A stretch of 64,000 bases of DNA from Oceanibaculum pacificum (GTDB taxonomy: Bacteria > Pseudomonadota > Alphaproteobacteria > Oceanibaculales > Oceanibaculaceae): positions 1-64,000 of the forward strand of contig NZ_LPXN01000105.1 in assembly GCF_001618175.1 (NCBI RefSeq), in the 5' to 3' direction. The translations under genes and the position numbers were made by a program. Numbering within the stretch: the stretch's first letter is position 1; every line of letters starts with the position of its first letter. Of this stretch, positions 42,786-51,981 are shown piece after piece. Below the pieces are notes generated by a model. That model did no database searches. It was given only the letters and a program-made list of their open reading frames with translations, and was not told where the DNA came from.

Positions 42786-43070
42786 CTACGGCGCTGCCGC
42801 TTCCAGATGGCGGTAGCGCAGCTTCAGCCCGATGACCGCCGTCACCAGCAGCATCGTCACGCCGTTCGCCAGCACGATGGGGAAGGATTGCAACAGTAAG
42901 CCGTAGATCAGCCACAGCAGCGCCCCGGTGAAGAACACCGTGAACATGGTCAGCGATATGTCCCGCGTCGATCGGCTGCGCCAGGTCTTGATCACTTGCG
43001 GCAGGAAGGAAAAAGTAGTCAGCGCACCGGCGACGGTGCCGATCAGATCAACAAGAAACGGGTCCAGCAT
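42786..43070 (-). CDS. SemiSWEET-type PQ-loop transporter
   Basis: A 94-residue protein with three membrane helices, the half-SWEET unit that dimerises to form a sugar channel. The PQ motif is in TTFSFLPQVIKTWRSRSTRD and the family's conserved FTGALLWLIYG follows. The open frame runs 79 codons upstream, but the family start is MLDPFLVDLIG at 43070. Substrate (sucrose, glucose or other) is not predictable. Confidence 0.88.
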   Translation of the reverse strand: MLDPFLVDLIGTVAGALTTFSFLPQVIKTWRSRSTRDISLTMFTVFFTGALLWLIYGLLLQSFPIVLANGVTMLLVTAVIGLKLRYRHLEAAAP

Positions 43071-43391
43071 GCCCGCCAGGCTCCCAAAGGAGGACCGCCC
43101 GGTCGGCGGCGCAGCGACTATGCGAGCGGCAAGGCAGCGCCGCAATCGGGTATTTTTTAAACCGGCCTGCTTGACATCGCACGGTAACAAGACCAACATA
43201 ATAATTACCAAGTGATCGTAATTTTCGAAAGAAAATTGCGCGAAGGCTTGGTTGGCCCAACAGCAGGGGGGTGTCCGAAACAGGCATGAATCCACCTGAC
43301 TAAACATAGCCTTACGGAAGATGCGTCTACATGAAAAGCCAAAGGCCCGGACTTAGCGCCGGGCGCCGGGACAGATGGTCCCGTGCCAAAT
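43071..43391. other. Gene-free stretch between SemiSWEET and ArsR genes
   Basis: About 320 bases without a credible gene on either strand; the two flanking genes both point left. It contains a consensus TTGACA (43171-43176) followed by an AT-rich stretch (CATAATAATTA from 43197) read rightwards, with no gene on that strand before 43860. An unannotated small RNA or a decayed gene is possible. Spacing to a good -10 is longer than ideal. Confidence 0.4.
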
Positions 43392-43420
43392 GAAGCCCCG
43401 CCCTTAGCTGGCGGGGCTTC
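43392..43420 (-). terminator. Hairpin at the end of the ArsR gene
   Basis: A perfect 11-base stem (GAAGCCCCGCC / GGCGGGGCTTC) with a 7-base loop that contains the ArsR stop codon. The T tract on either strand is poor, so it is a likely but imperfect terminator for the minus-strand transcript. Confidence 0.6.
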
Positions 43421-43742
43421 TGCGTTCGGGATCGGCGGCCGCCGCCTGCAGGATAGCGTCCAGTAGACCGGGGAAGCGGGCCTCAAGATCGTCGCGGCGC
43501 AACGTGTTGGCGTGCTGGGTGCCTTCGCGACGGCTACAGATGATGCCGGCCTCGCGCAGGATGCGAAAATGGTTCGACAGGGTGGATTTCGGCATGTCCG
43601 GGCAGGGCATCGTGGCATTGCAGGCCTGATCCGGGCAATCGCGCAGCCGGCGCACGATGGCCAGCCGCATCGGATCGCTCAGCGCATGCAGGACGCCGTG
43701 CAGGGTGATGCTGCTGATATCGGGGTGAATAAGAGGACGCAT
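43404..43742 (-). CDS. ArsR-family winged-helix regulator
   Basis: About 112 residues from the chosen ATG, with a winged-helix fold: LHALSDPMRLAIVRRLRDCP, then recognition helix MPKSTLSNHFRILREAGIIC and wing RREGTQHANTLRRDDLE. Several cysteines are present (DCPDQACNATMPCPD), which could sense redox state or metal, but this is inference. It diverges from the SDR gene at 43860 with a 117-base shared promoter gap, the usual layout for a regulator and its target. Confidence 0.85.
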   Translation of the reverse strand: MRPLIHPDISSITLHGVLHALSDPMRLAIVRRLRDCPDQACNATMPCPDMPKSTLSNHFRILREAGIICSRREGTQHANTLRRDDLEARFPGLLDAILQAAAADPERRSPAS

Positions 43743-43859
43743 AAACAGCCAAATCGCATCATACAGCGTAAAATTCAATAGTTCAATTTTCTTGAACATA
43801 AGAACTTGGCCGCCCATCTGCTGCTCATCGATCCTTATTCCCGATGGGAGACTTTTCAG

Positions 43860-44633
43860 ATGAGCAAGATTTTAGCCGGCAAGATTGCCCTGGTGACCGG
43901 CGCCAGCCGTGGCCTGGGCCGCGCCATCGCCGAACGCCTGGGGCGCGACGGCGCGCTGGTCGCCGTGCATTACGGCCGCGCCTCCGCCGAGGCCGAGTCG
44001 GTTGTGCAGACGATCAAGAAGGCCGGCGGTGACGCTTTCGCCGTGCAGGCGGAGATTGGCGATGTCGCCAGCATCCAGGCAATGTTCCAGGCGCTGGACA
44101 AGGAACTGACTGACCGCACCGGCGAGGTCAGGTTCGACATTCTGGTCAATAATGCCGGCATCGCGCCGATGGTCTCGCTGGAGGAAACCGACGAGGCCAC
44201 GTTCGACCGCATCTTCGATGTGAATGTGAAGGGGCTGTTCTTCGTCACCCAGCAGGCCATCGGCCGGTTGCGGGACAATGGCCGGATCGTGAACCTGTCC
44301 TCCGGCCTGTCGCGCGCGGTGGGCGGCATGGATATTCCGGCCTACTCGGCGACCAAGGGTGCGGTCGACGTGCTGACCCGGCAATGGGCCTCGAAGTACG
44401 GCGCGCGGGGCATCACCGTAAACTCGCTGGCGCCGGGCGCGATCGATACCGACATGAATGCCGGCTGGCTGCGCGGCAATGCGGAATCGGAGCAGATGAT
44501 CTCCAGCAGCCAGGCGATCAAGCGGATCGGCAAGCCGACGGAAATCGGCGATGCCGTCGCCTTCCTGGCCGGGCCGGACAGCCGCTGGGTCACCGGCCAG
44601 TATATCGAAGCCAGCGGCGGCTGGCTGCTCTAG
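43860..44633 (+). CDS. SDR-family oxidoreductase
   Basis: 257 residues of the classical short-chain dehydrogenase fold: TGASRGLGRAIAERL for NAD(P), NNAGIAPMVSLEE, the catalytic Ser in NLSSGLSRAVGG, YSATKGA with Tyr and Lys, and APGAIDTDMNAGW. The usual FabG-like substrates are ketones or 3-oxoacyl groups; the real one is unknown. Probably controlled by the divergent ArsR-type regulator. It overlaps the end of the convergent DUF2254 gene by 4 bases. Confidence 0.88.
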   Translation: MSKILAGKIALVTGASRGLGRAIAERLGRDGALVAVHYGRASAEAESVVQTIKKAGGDAFAVQAEIGDVASIQAMFQALDKELTDRTGEVRFDILVNNAGIAPMVSLEETDEATFDRIFDVNVKGLFFVTQQAIGRLRDNGRIVNLSSGLSRAVGGMDIPAYSATKGAVDVLTRQWASKYGARGITVNSLAPGAIDTDMNAGWLRGNAESEQMISSSQAIKRIGKPTEIGDAVAFLAGPDSRWVTGQYIEASGGWLL

Positions 44634-45925
44634 GCGCTGTTTCCGTTCAGGCGGCGGCGCACCCGCGTCGCCGCCTTGCGGATTTGCGCCCGGTCGCTCT
44701 CCAGCGCCAGCGCGGCTTCAGCGAAGTCGACCGTCATCTCCAGGCTGGCGAGCAGCACCGACGGCACCGCCGGATCGGTGGCGGCCAGGCCAATCCGCTC
44801 CAGCGCGGATATCTGCCGCAGCACCACCTCGACCGATTTGGCGCCGTCGCGGGCCAGCGAGTGCAGCGCCCGGTCCAGCATCTTGTCAAATCCCAGGGCG
44901 GGCAGGGACAGCCGGTCGCATGCCTCCGCCTCTTCAGACTTTGCCACTGGCGGCTGCGCGGCCCGGCACAGCAGCGCCTCCAGCCGGTCCAGGCAAATGA
45001 TCGCGGTCTTCGGGTCGTTGATGCCGGGCGACAAGGCGCGGCTGCCGATCTCGCCCAGTATTTGCAGGCCCAGTAGCGGATCCTGGTGATAGCTGCGCTC
45101 CTCGCCCAGCAGCAGGCAATCCAGCAGCGCCTCGATATCCTTGTCGCTCAATGGCGCGGTGCCCGGCATCAGCGCCAGGGCCGAGCGGTGCGGATGCATG
45201 AAGTCGCCCGGCCGCCCCAGCAGTTCGATGCGCAGATCGTGCCGCGCCGCCTGCGCCTGCAATTCCTGCGTATCGATGCTGCACAGATAGGCGCTGCGAC
45301 GGCAGGCGAGCAGCCGCGCGCCTTCCGGCGGGCTGTCCCGCTCCGGCGCGGCTTTCGCGCCCAGGAGTGGGTTTTCCAGGAAGCGGTCCAGCGCCTCATT
45401 GGTGTCGTGTTGCACCCGGACGACGATATTGCCCAACCGCAGCGTGCCGGCGATATGGTGCATCCAATGCACGAGGTAGCGCAGCGCCAGCACCGTCAGC
45501 ACCACGCCGGTGCCGAACAGGACGGTCAGCCCACTCCTGTCGTAGAGCGCCAGTCCGAGGCCGACGAGGCCGAACAGGGCGAAGACAAAGGTGGCGACGA
45601 AGGTGCTGAGCGCATTCTGCGTCACCTCGTCCGCCATCAGGCCGGGCAGGGCGCGCGGCGATGCCTGGGTGACCGCCATGTTCAGCACCACCATCAGCGC
45701 CGACAGGGTGACGGTGGTGACCGTCAGCATGGCGCTGGCCAGCAGGGTCAGCAATTCCTTCACCAGTTCGGGATCGACCGACGGGATGGCGATGCCGGCG
45801 GGCAGGGCGCCATCGACCCCGGCGATCCCCCAGGCCACGCCGGCCGCCGTGACGGAAGCCACGGTCGGGCGGAACCACAGCGCGGACCGGACTTGCAGGG
45901 CGAGGCCGCGCAGCTGGGTGAGCAT
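44630..45925 (-). CDS. DUF2254 membrane protein
   Basis: 431 residues: four hydrophobic helices in the first about 165 residues (the last being SGLTVLFGTGVVLTVLALRYLV), then a cytoplasmic region with the family blocks GRPGDFMHPHR, RSYHQDPLLGLQILGEIGSRALSPGINDP and CLDRLEALL. DUF2254 proteins have no assigned function. The gene starts 5 bases after the TPR gene and the two form an operon. Confidence 0.85.
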   Translation of the reverse strand: MLTQLRGLALQVRSALWFRPTVASVTAAGVAWGIAGVDGALPAGIAIPSVDPELVKELLTLLASAMLTVTTVTLSALMVVLNMAVTQASPRALPGLMADEVTQNALSTFVATFVFALFGLVGLGLALYDRSGLTVLFGTGVVLTVLALRYLVHWMHHIAGTLRLGNIVVRVQHDTNEALDRFLENPLLGAKAAPERDSPPEGARLLACRRSAYLCSIDTQELQAQAARHDLRIELLGRPGDFMHPHRSALALMPGTAPLSDKDIEALLDCLLLGEERSYHQDPLLGLQILGEIGSRALSPGINDPKTAIICLDRLEALLCRAAQPPVAKSEEAEACDRLSLPALGFDKMLDRALHSLARDGAKSVEVVLRQISALERIGLAATDPAVPSVLLASLEMTVDFAEAALALESDRAQIRKAATRVRRRLNGNSA

Positions 45926-45930
45926 GTCCG

Positions 45931-47328
45931 TTACTGCAACCGGATGGCGGCGGCCGTCTGCCGCGCCTGTGCCGCTTCAGCCGTCTCGCCGGACAGGTCG
46001 AGCGCATCGGCGTAGCGCAGCCAGCTATAGCGGCTGTGCGGCCTGATCTGGCTGCGTTGCGCCAGCAGCAGCCTAGCCAGCGGCGCGCGCCCGGCGCCCA
46101 GCGCGGCCTCAATGACGATCTGGTGGAAGATATCGCGCTGGGCGTGGCTGGCGCCGATTGCCTGCCAGTCATGGCGCAGCGGCAGCATCAGCGCCAGCGC
46201 GCGGTCGAAGCGCTTTTCGGCAAAAGCCAGGATCGCCTCCGAGATCGGCGCGGTCAGCGGCCCGGCGACCAGGGCGGCGCTGTTACCGCCCGGTGCTGCC
46301 CCGAAGGCGCGCAGCGAGGCCAGCAGCGTCTCGGCATCTGCCTTGCGGCCGGATTTCGCCAGCGCGATCATGAAATGCGTGTCGGTGAAGGCCAGCACAT
46401 GGTCGTTCAGCCGCTTCGCCGCCACATCGCCCAGCAAGTCCCAGCGATTGCCGACATCGACGCCGCAGAATTCCAGCCGCAGCAGCAGCGAGGCGGCGTT
46501 CTGCACATCGAGGTAGAAGCCGTTCTCATCCACCTCCACCTCGGCATCGTACAGCGCCAGCACGCGGTCATATTCCCCGGCCTCCAGTGGGAACAGCGCG
46601 GTGTGCCACCAGATATGGTCCTTGAACGGGTTGCGGTCGCCCCAGCTTCCGGCTGGTTGGCTGAGCCAGGCCATGCCGTCCTTCAGCCGCCCCTGCATTT
46701 CCAGCACATGGGCCACGGCGTGAACCGACCACAGATCCTCCGGGTTGATCTCCACCGCCCGGCGGCCGACGCGCTCGGCCTCGGCATAGTCGCCGCTTTC
46801 CTCCAGCCCGAAGGACAGCATGCCCAGCACATTGCCGTAGCCCGGCATGTCCTCGTCCCAGGCCGGCAGTACGCCCGCCGGCAAGTCGCGCAGCGCCGCC
46901 GAGCGGCCGAGCCAGAAGCTGGCGAAATGATGCAGCCGCAGGGCCAGCACATCGGTGGGGTATTCGGCCAGCAACTGCTCCCACACCGCGCAGGCAGTCG
47001 CCGTGTCGCCCGCCGCCCAGGCCTCCAGTGCCGCCAGATGCAGCCGCTCGCGCGGGGTGATCGACGCCGCCCCGGCTTGGGCCCCGGCCTGGGCCTGCGC
47101 CAGCGCCTTGCGCGCCGCCGGCACTGTGGCGTTGGAGCCGATCAGCAGCATGAAATAGCCGCGCAGGATCAACCCCATGACGAAGCCCGGATCGGCCGCC
47201 AGCGCTTGCTTCAGCTTTTCGCCGCCGGACAGCCGGTATTCCAGATAGTCCTGGATCGCGCCATTGAAGGCGGCGGCCGCCTCGGCGCTGTCGGTGGTCA
47301 GGGCAAGGCCCCGTTCGTCCTGCTGCAT
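45931..47328 (-). CDS. TPR protein (TTC38-like)
   Basis: 465 residues of helical repeats, similar in form to the TTC38 family: FNGAIQDYLEYRLSGGEKL at the start, HLAALEAWAAGDTATACAVW, the VLGMLSFGLEESGDYAEAER repeat, and HIWWHTALFPLEAGEYDRVL, which is characteristic. No signal peptide, so a cytoplasmic scaffold or enzyme of unknown role. Co-transcribed with the DUF2254 gene downstream. Confidence 0.8.
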   Translation of the reverse strand: MQQDERGLALTTDSAEAAAAFNGAIQDYLEYRLSGGEKLKQALAADPGFVMGLILRGYFMLLIGSNATVPAARKALAQAQAGAQAGAASITPRERLHLAALEAWAAGDTATACAVWEQLLAEYPTDVLALRLHHFASFWLGRSAALRDLPAGVLPAWDEDMPGYGNVLGMLSFGLEESGDYAEAERVGRRAVEINPEDLWSVHAVAHVLEMQGRLKDGMAWLSQPAGSWGDRNPFKDHIWWHTALFPLEAGEYDRVLALYDAEVEVDENGFYLDVQNAASLLLRLEFCGVDVGNRWDLLGDVAAKRLNDHVLAFTDTHFMIALAKSGRKADAETLLASLRAFGAAPGGNSAALVAGPLTAPISEAILAFAEKRFDRALALMLPLRHDWQAIGASHAQRDIFHQIVIEAALGAGRAPLARLLLAQRSQIRPHSRYSWLRYADALDLSGETAEAAQARQTAAAIRLQ

Positions 47329-47501
47329 TGCGATTCCTCGATTGCGCTTCTTGTTCGCAAGGGTGACCGCCCGCAGGCCGGGCTGTCCAGATATTTCAGG
47401 CGGTTAAGGTTGGCCTTGTCCCGGCTGGCCAGGGGTAGGGCCGGAAATCGAATTGTCGCCTTTACCGTATTCCCTCATGCTTGCACGAAACGGAGAAGCT
47501 G

Positions 47502-48377
47502 ATGTTCGACGGGTTCGAGGAAGCCAGGGCGAGGGTGCCCGATGCCGAAATCCATTACCGGATCGGCGGCAGCGGGCCGCCCTTGCTGCTGCTGCACGGC
47601 TACCCGCAGACGCATCATATCTGGCACAAGGTTGCGCCCATGCTGGCGGAACGGTTCACGCTGGTGATGCCGGATCTGCGCGGCTATGGCCGCAGCCGGG
47701 GGCCGGCGCCCGACGCGGCGCATCTGCATTATTCCAAGCGGGCGATGGCGGCCGACATGGTTGCGCTGATGAGCGGCCTGGGGTTCAAGCGTTTCGGCCT
47801 TGCCGGGCATGACCGGGGCGGTCGTGTCGGCTACCGGCTGTGCCTGGATCATCCGCAGCGGGTGACGCGCTTCTGCCCCATCGACATCATCCCGACGCTG
47901 GATGCCTGGGAACGGATGGACGCCGACAAGGCGATCTCGACCTATCACTGGCAGTTCCTGGCGGTGCCTGCCCCGGTGCCGGAAAAGCTGATCGGAGCCG
48001 ACCCGGATTTCTATTACAGCCATCTGCTGGATCGCTGGGCGGGGTATCGCGACCGGCTCGCCCCGGAAGCGGTGGCCGACTATCTGACGCAGTTCCACGA
48101 TCCGGCCGTCATCGCCGCGACCTGCGCGGATTATCGCGCCGGAGCCTCGGTTGACCGCCGACACGATGCCGAGGACCGCGCCGCCGGCCGCGGGATCGTC
48201 TGCCCGGTGCTGGTGCTGTGGGGACGCGGTTACCTGGCGTCGAAGGCTGCCTCCCCGTCCGCGATCTGGCGCGACTGGGCCACGGAAGTCAGCGAGGTGG
48301 CGTTGGATTGCGGCCATTTCGTCGTCGAGGAGGAGCCGGAGAAGGCTGCCGCAGCGTTGGGCGAATTCTTCGCCTGA
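47502..48377 (+). CDS. Alpha/beta hydrolase, fluoroacetate-dehalogenase-like
   Basis: About 291 residues. The oxyanion region is LLHGYPQTHHIWHKV; the nucleophile elbow carries Asp, not Ser (AGHDRGGRVGYRL), as in haloacetate dehalogenases and epoxide hydrolases, with the two arginines of HDRGGR that bind the carboxylate. A His-Trp pair (TYHWQFLA) matches the halide pocket of fluoroacetate dehalogenase, and DYRAGASVD lies where that family has its conserved Tyr. The general base His is in CGHFVVEE. The true substrate is unknown. ATG 47502 (MFDGFEEA) is preferred, with GGAGAAGCTG before it; ATG seven codons earlier is possible. Confidence 0.83.
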   Translation: MFDGFEEARARVPDAEIHYRIGGSGPPLLLLHGYPQTHHIWHKVAPMLAERFTLVMPDLRGYGRSRGPAPDAAHLHYSKRAMAADMVALMSGLGFKRFGLAGHDRGGRVGYRLCLDHPQRVTRFCPIDIIPTLDAWERMDADKAISTYHWQFLAVPAPVPEKLIGADPDFYYSHLLDRWAGYRDRLAPEAVADYLTQFHDPAVIAATCADYRAGASVDRRHDAEDRAAGRGIVCPVLVLWGRGYLASKAASPSAIWRDWATEVSEVALDCGHFVVEEEPEKAAAALGEFFA

Positions 48378-48461
48378 CCGACCAATTCATGGCATCGTCC
48401 AAATGGGCCTGGCGCGTCGTTTCCGCTATTGTCGCCGGATCGTCAACCGGGAGCCAGGCCC

Positions 48462-49073
48462 ATGTCGATTGTCACCAGCGTCGAGCAGTTGAACGCCCTG
48501 TATGGCGTGCCGTCGGATGCCTCCACGGTGAAGGAGGTGGACTGGATCACGCCGGACTACCGGGTCTTCATCGAGGCGTCGCCTTTCGTGGCGCTGGCGA
48601 CCAGTGGGCCGGAAGGGCTGGATTGCTCGCCGCGCGGCGACAAGCCGGGATTCGTGCGCATCGCCGACGAACGCACGCTGATGATGCCCGACCGGCGCGG
48701 CAATAACCGCGTCGATTCGCTGAGCAACATCGTGCGCGACCCCCGCGTCGGGTTGCTGTTCCTGATTCCCGGTTCCGGCACCACGCTGCGGGTGAACGGG
48801 CGCGCGCAGCTCTCCATCGACGCCGATCTCTGCGCTAGCTTCGCGGTGGAGGAGAAAGCGCCCCGTTCGGTTATCGTCATCGCCGTCGAAACGGTCTATT
48901 TCCAGTGCGCCCGCGCCATCGCGCGCTCGGAGCTATGGAACCCGGAACGCCATGTCGATCCCGCAAACCTGCCGACGCCTGGCCGGATATTGGCGGCGCT
49001 CAGCGAGCAACGGGTCGGCGGCGAGGCTTATGACAAGGAATGGCCGACCCGGGCAAAGGCCAGCATGTGGTGA
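48462..49073 (+). CDS. Pyridoxamine 5'-phosphate oxidase-fold flavoprotein
   Basis: 203 residues with the split-barrel flavin-binding fold: FVALATSGPEGLDCSPRGD, VRIADERTLMMPDRRGNNRV, RVGLLFLIPGSGTTLRVNGRA shown in part (LFLIPGSGTTLRVNG), and a C-terminal YFQCARAIARSELWNPE. These are features of the MSMEG_1061-like group, which bind FMN or F420-like cofactors and are not the vitamin B6 enzyme itself. Role unknown. The gene follows the dehalogenase-like gene by 84 bases. Confidence 0.82.
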   Translation: MSIVTSVEQLNALYGVPSDASTVKEVDWITPDYRVFIEASPFVALATSGPEGLDCSPRGDKPGFVRIADERTLMMPDRRGNNRVDSLSNIVRDPRVGLLFLIPGSGTTLRVNGRAQLSIDADLCASFAVEEKAPRSVIVIAVETVYFQCARAIARSELWNPERHVDPANLPTPGRILAALSEQRVGGEAYDKEWPTRAKASMW

Positions 49074-49466
49074 TCAGTTCCGCATCTGCCGGGCCAGATC
49101 GCGCTCGATCAGATCGATATTCTTCAGGTTGGCCTTCCAGAACAGGTCGAATGCGTCGCCCAGCGCCGGTACCGCGCCAACCGTGACGTCGATGGCGACA
49201 TTGCGCGCCATGCGCACCAGCGTGCGGCGGCTGACACCCATGCGGTAGGCTTCAAGCACGATATAGGCGGAAACCAAGCCGGTCGACACGTCGCCGACGC
49301 CGGGGATCAGCCCGACCAGCGAATCCAGGCCGAAACGCAGCGGCGTGCCGGGAATGCCGAAGCGCGCATCAAGCAGCCCGGCGATTCGCCGCAACCGGGC
49401 CAGCCGCTCCAGGCGGGTCGGCGCCCGCCTGAAGCCATCCGCGCCGCTATCGTAGCGCTCGGTCAT
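49074..49466 (-). CDS. DUF4112 protein
   Basis: A 130-residue protein with the DUF4112 pattern: LARLRRIAGLLDARFGIPGT, FGLDSLVGLIPGVGDVSTGL with its glycine-rich membrane-like helix, and VAIDVTVGAVPALGDAFDLF. Function unknown. Its start overlaps the stop of the small Pmp3-like gene (ATGA), so the pair is translationally coupled. It converges on the flavoprotein gene with no gap. Confidence 0.82.
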   Translation of the reverse strand: MTERYDSGADGFRRAPTRLERLARLRRIAGLLDARFGIPGTPLRFGLDSLVGLIPGVGDVSTGLVSAYIVLEAYRMGVSRRTLVRMARNVAIDVTVGAVPALGDAFDLFWKANLKNIDLIERDLARQMRN

Positions 49467-49621
49467 TTCTTCGCGATGACCCAGACAGCATGCACGATGC
49501 CGGGGATGTAGCCCAGGATCGTCAGAATGATATTGATCCAGAAATGCTTGCCGATGCCGACCTGCAGGAACACGCCCAGCGGCGGCAGCAGAATGGCGAT
49601 GATGATGCGGATGAGATCCAT
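49463..49621 (-). CDS. Pmp3/YqaE-family small membrane protein (52 aa)
   Basis: A 52-residue proteolipid reading MDLIRIIIAILLPPLGVFLQ, then VGIGKHFWINIILTILGYIP and GIVHAVWVIAKK. Two membrane helices with the central G-K-FW.N pattern are the family signature. Relatives in bacteria, yeast and plants are induced by salt or cold stress and affect membrane potential. It overlaps the DUF4112 gene by 4 bases. Confidence 0.92.
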   Translation of the reverse strand: MDLIRIIIAILLPPLGVFLQVGIGKHFWINIILTILGYIPGIVHAVWVIAKK

Positions 49622-49773
49622 CTTCGTGTCGTTCCTTTTGCTCGTTTGCTTTCTTAAACGTCTCGGCCCCTGCTTTGATCCATCGGAGCCTCATGGGAGA
49701 CATTTATGCATAACCATTTCTTAATGGATGGGGGCGCATAGAGCGGTCACAAGACAAATAATAGGGACCGACA

Positions 49774-51861
49774 ATGTTTCTCAGGGGTATCCGTATAACC
49801 AATCTGCTGACCGGCCTGTTCGGTCTGCTGCTCGCCTTCCTGGTGGCTTTCTGCGCCAGCCAGATGATCGACGCCGTGTTCGAACAGCGCCAGGCCCAGC
49901 GCATGCTGACCGGCGCGGACGCAACGCGTGACGTTTTCACCGCCCTTCAGAATACCCGGCTTGAACGCGGCCCGGTAACCAGCGCCCTGCGTGCCGACGG
50001 ACCGGCCTCTAGCGGCTTGCTGACCTCCATCGACAAGGTGCGCGGCCTGTCGGCCCCGGCCTCCGAGGCGGTTATCGAAGCCTGCGGCAAGGTGGATTGC
50101 GGGAAGGTCTCGGCATCGTCGCTGCGCGCCGCGCTGGATACGCTGGCCGGTCTGCGCAAGGAAGTCGATGCCGGGTTGCGCGCCGGCCTTGCCAACCGCC
50201 GCGCCGGCCTGGCCGACGATTGGCAGAAGAACGCGACCGTGATGGTCGATCTGCTGGAAGGCATCTCCGAGCATTTCGGGACCCAGATGCGCCTGGCCGA
50301 CCCGGCCGGCGCGGAATTGATCGCCATCAAGGACGCCGCCTACCTGACCCGCGACGCGGTCGGGCTGGAGCGAGTCATCGTCGGCGACGCCATCGACGCC
50401 GGCAGCGTTACCGCCGACCAGCGGGCGAAGATGCTGGTCTATCGCGGCCAGGCGACCGCCGGCTGGTCCCAGGTTCAAAGCCTGACGGCGCGCGACGGCA
50501 TGGAACCGCGGATCCTGTCGGCTTTGGCGGTGGCGAAGAAAAGCTTCATCGATACGCTGATCCCGGCGCGCGACCAGATCGACCAGGCGCTGGCGGCCGG
50601 CAAGCCATCCGCCGTCTCCAAGGCGGATTGGTCGCGCCTCAGCGTCGGCACGTTGGATGATATGGTCGGCCTCTCGACCTCTGCGCTCGATGTGCTGGCC
50701 GACCATGCGGCGAACCGCAACCAGGCGGCACAGATCAAGCTGGCGATCAATGCCGGCCTGCTGCTGCTGGCGCTGGCCATCGGCGCCGCCGGCCTTATGC
50801 TGGTACGCGGCCGGGTAACCCGGCCGATGGCCGGCATCACCCAGGCCATGCTGCGGGTCGCCGAGGGCGATCTTGAGGGCGAGATTCCCTATCGGGACCG
50901 CAAGGACGAAATCGGCGATCTGGCCGGCACGCTGGTGGTGTTCCGCGACAATGCGGAAGCCCGCCGGCGGATGGAGGCCGCTACCGCCGAGGAGCAGCGC
51001 AAGCGCGCTGAGCGCCAGCAAGCCGTCGAGGCCATGCTGGTGAGCTTCGACCGCAACGTCTCCGGCGTGCTGGAGGCCGTGGCCGCCGCTGCGACGGAGC
51101 TGGAGCGCACCGCCCAGAGCATGACCGATATCGCCCAGGTCGCCAGCGCGCAGGCGCAGGCCACCTCCGGTGCGGCACAGCAGACCTCGGCCAATGTGCA
51201 GACCGTGGCGGCGGCGACCGATGAGATGGCCGCCTCCACGGCGGAGATCGCGCGGCAGGTCGAGGAAAGCGCCAAGGTTGCCCGCCAGGCCTCCTCCGAG
51301 GCCGAGCAGACGGGCGGCATCGTGGAGAATCTATCCAACTCCGCCCGGCGCATCGGCGAGGTGGTGAATCTGATCAACGACATCGCCGAGCAGACCAATC
51401 TCCTGGCCTTGAACGCCACCATCGAGGCGGCGCGCGCCGGGGAAGCCGGCAAGGGTTTCGCGGTCGTGGCGTCGGAGGTGAAGAATCTGGCCAACCAGAC
51501 CGCCAAGGCGACCGAGGATATCGTCGGCCAGATCGACGCCATGCAGGCAGCGACCAATTCGACGGTGCAGGCCATCGCTTCCATCGCCGCCGTGATCGCC
51601 CAGATAAACGAAATCTCCTCCACCATCTCGGCCGCCGTCGAGGAGCAGAACGCGACCACGACGGAGATCGCCCGTAATGTCCAGGAGGCGGCTTCGGCCA
51701 CCGAGGGCGTGACCGGCAATATCGAGAAGGTCAGCGACGCCGCCGAGCAGACGGGCGCTGCCGGCACCCAGGTGCTGGGGGCTGCGCAGGAGCTTTCGGA
51801 AAAGTCGGAGCAGATGCGCCGCGAGATCGAGGCCTTCCTGGCCGATATCCGCGCCGCCTGA
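49774..51861 (+). CDS. Methyl-accepting chemotaxis protein
   Basis: A 695-residue chemoreceptor: membrane helix 1 near residues 10-32 ([20 protein letters not shown]), a periplasmic sensor of about 290 residues, helix 2 ([18 protein letters not shown]), a HAMP domain ([20 protein letters not shown]), then the cytoplasmic coiled coil with the conserved tip [20 protein letters not shown] and [20 protein letters not shown], which binds CheA and CheW. No C-terminal CheR pentapeptide. The sensor has two cysteines ([10 protein letters not shown]) that may pair. The ligand is unknown. AGGGA lies 6 bases before the ATG. Single gene, followed by a terminator. Confidence 0.93.
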   Translation: MFLRGIRITNLLTGLFGLLLAFLVAFCASQMIDAVFEQRQAQRMLTGADATRDVFTALQNTRLERGPVTSALRADGPASSGLLTSIDKVRGLSAPASEAVIEACGKVDCGKVSASSLRAALDTLAGLRKEVDAGLRAGLANRRAGLADDWQKNATVMVDLLEGISEHFGTQMRLADPAGAELIAIKDAAYLTRDAVGLERVIVGDAIDAGSVTADQRAKMLVYRGQATAGWSQVQSLTARDGMEPRILSALAVAKKSFIDTLIPARDQIDQALAAGKPSAVSKADWSRLSVGTLDDMVGLSTSALDVLADHAANRNQAAQIKLAINAGLLLLALAIGAAGLMLVRGRVTRPMAGITQAMLRVAEGDLEGEIPYRDRKDEIGDLAGTLVVFRDNAEARRRMEAATAEEQRKRAERQQAVEAMLVSFDRNVSGVLEAVAAAATELERTAQSMTDIAQVASAQAQATSGAAQQTSANVQTVAAATDEMAASTAEIARQVEESAKVARQASSEAEQTGGIVENLSNSARRIGEVVNLINDIAEQTNLLALNATIEAARAGEAGKGFAVVASEVKNLANQTAKATEDIVGQIDAMQAATNSTVQAIASIAAVIAQINEISSTISAAVEEQNATTTEIARNVQEAASATEGVTGNIEKVSDAAEQTGAAGTQVLGAAQELSEKSEQMRREIEAFLADIRAA

Positions 51862-51873
51862 TCGCGCTGGCGA

Positions 51874-51908
51874 AACGCCGGTCCCGTGATTTCTGCGGGA
51901 CCGGCGTT
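51874..51908 (+). terminator. Hairpin after the chemoreceptor gene
   Basis: A perfect 13-base stem (AACGCCGGTCCCG / CGGGACCGGCGTT) and 9-base loop, 12 bases past the stop codon. Only a short T run follows, but the stem is very stable. Confidence 0.8.
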
Positions 51909-51956
51909 GCCGTTTCCGCGACGATGATGCGCCGGCGAAGTCGCTATGGCATTCTA

Positions 51957-51974
51957 CGTTCCGAATTTGGAACG
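51957..51974. promoter_or_regulatory. Inverted repeat before the LysR gene
   Basis: CGTTCC-GAATTT-GGAACG, perfect 6-base arms, ending 7 bases before the LysR start codon. Its position over the ribosome-binding region suggests an autoregulatory operator. It is an observation only; I know no matching consensus for this regulator. Confidence 0.4.
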
Positions 51975-51981
51975 GTGAGCC

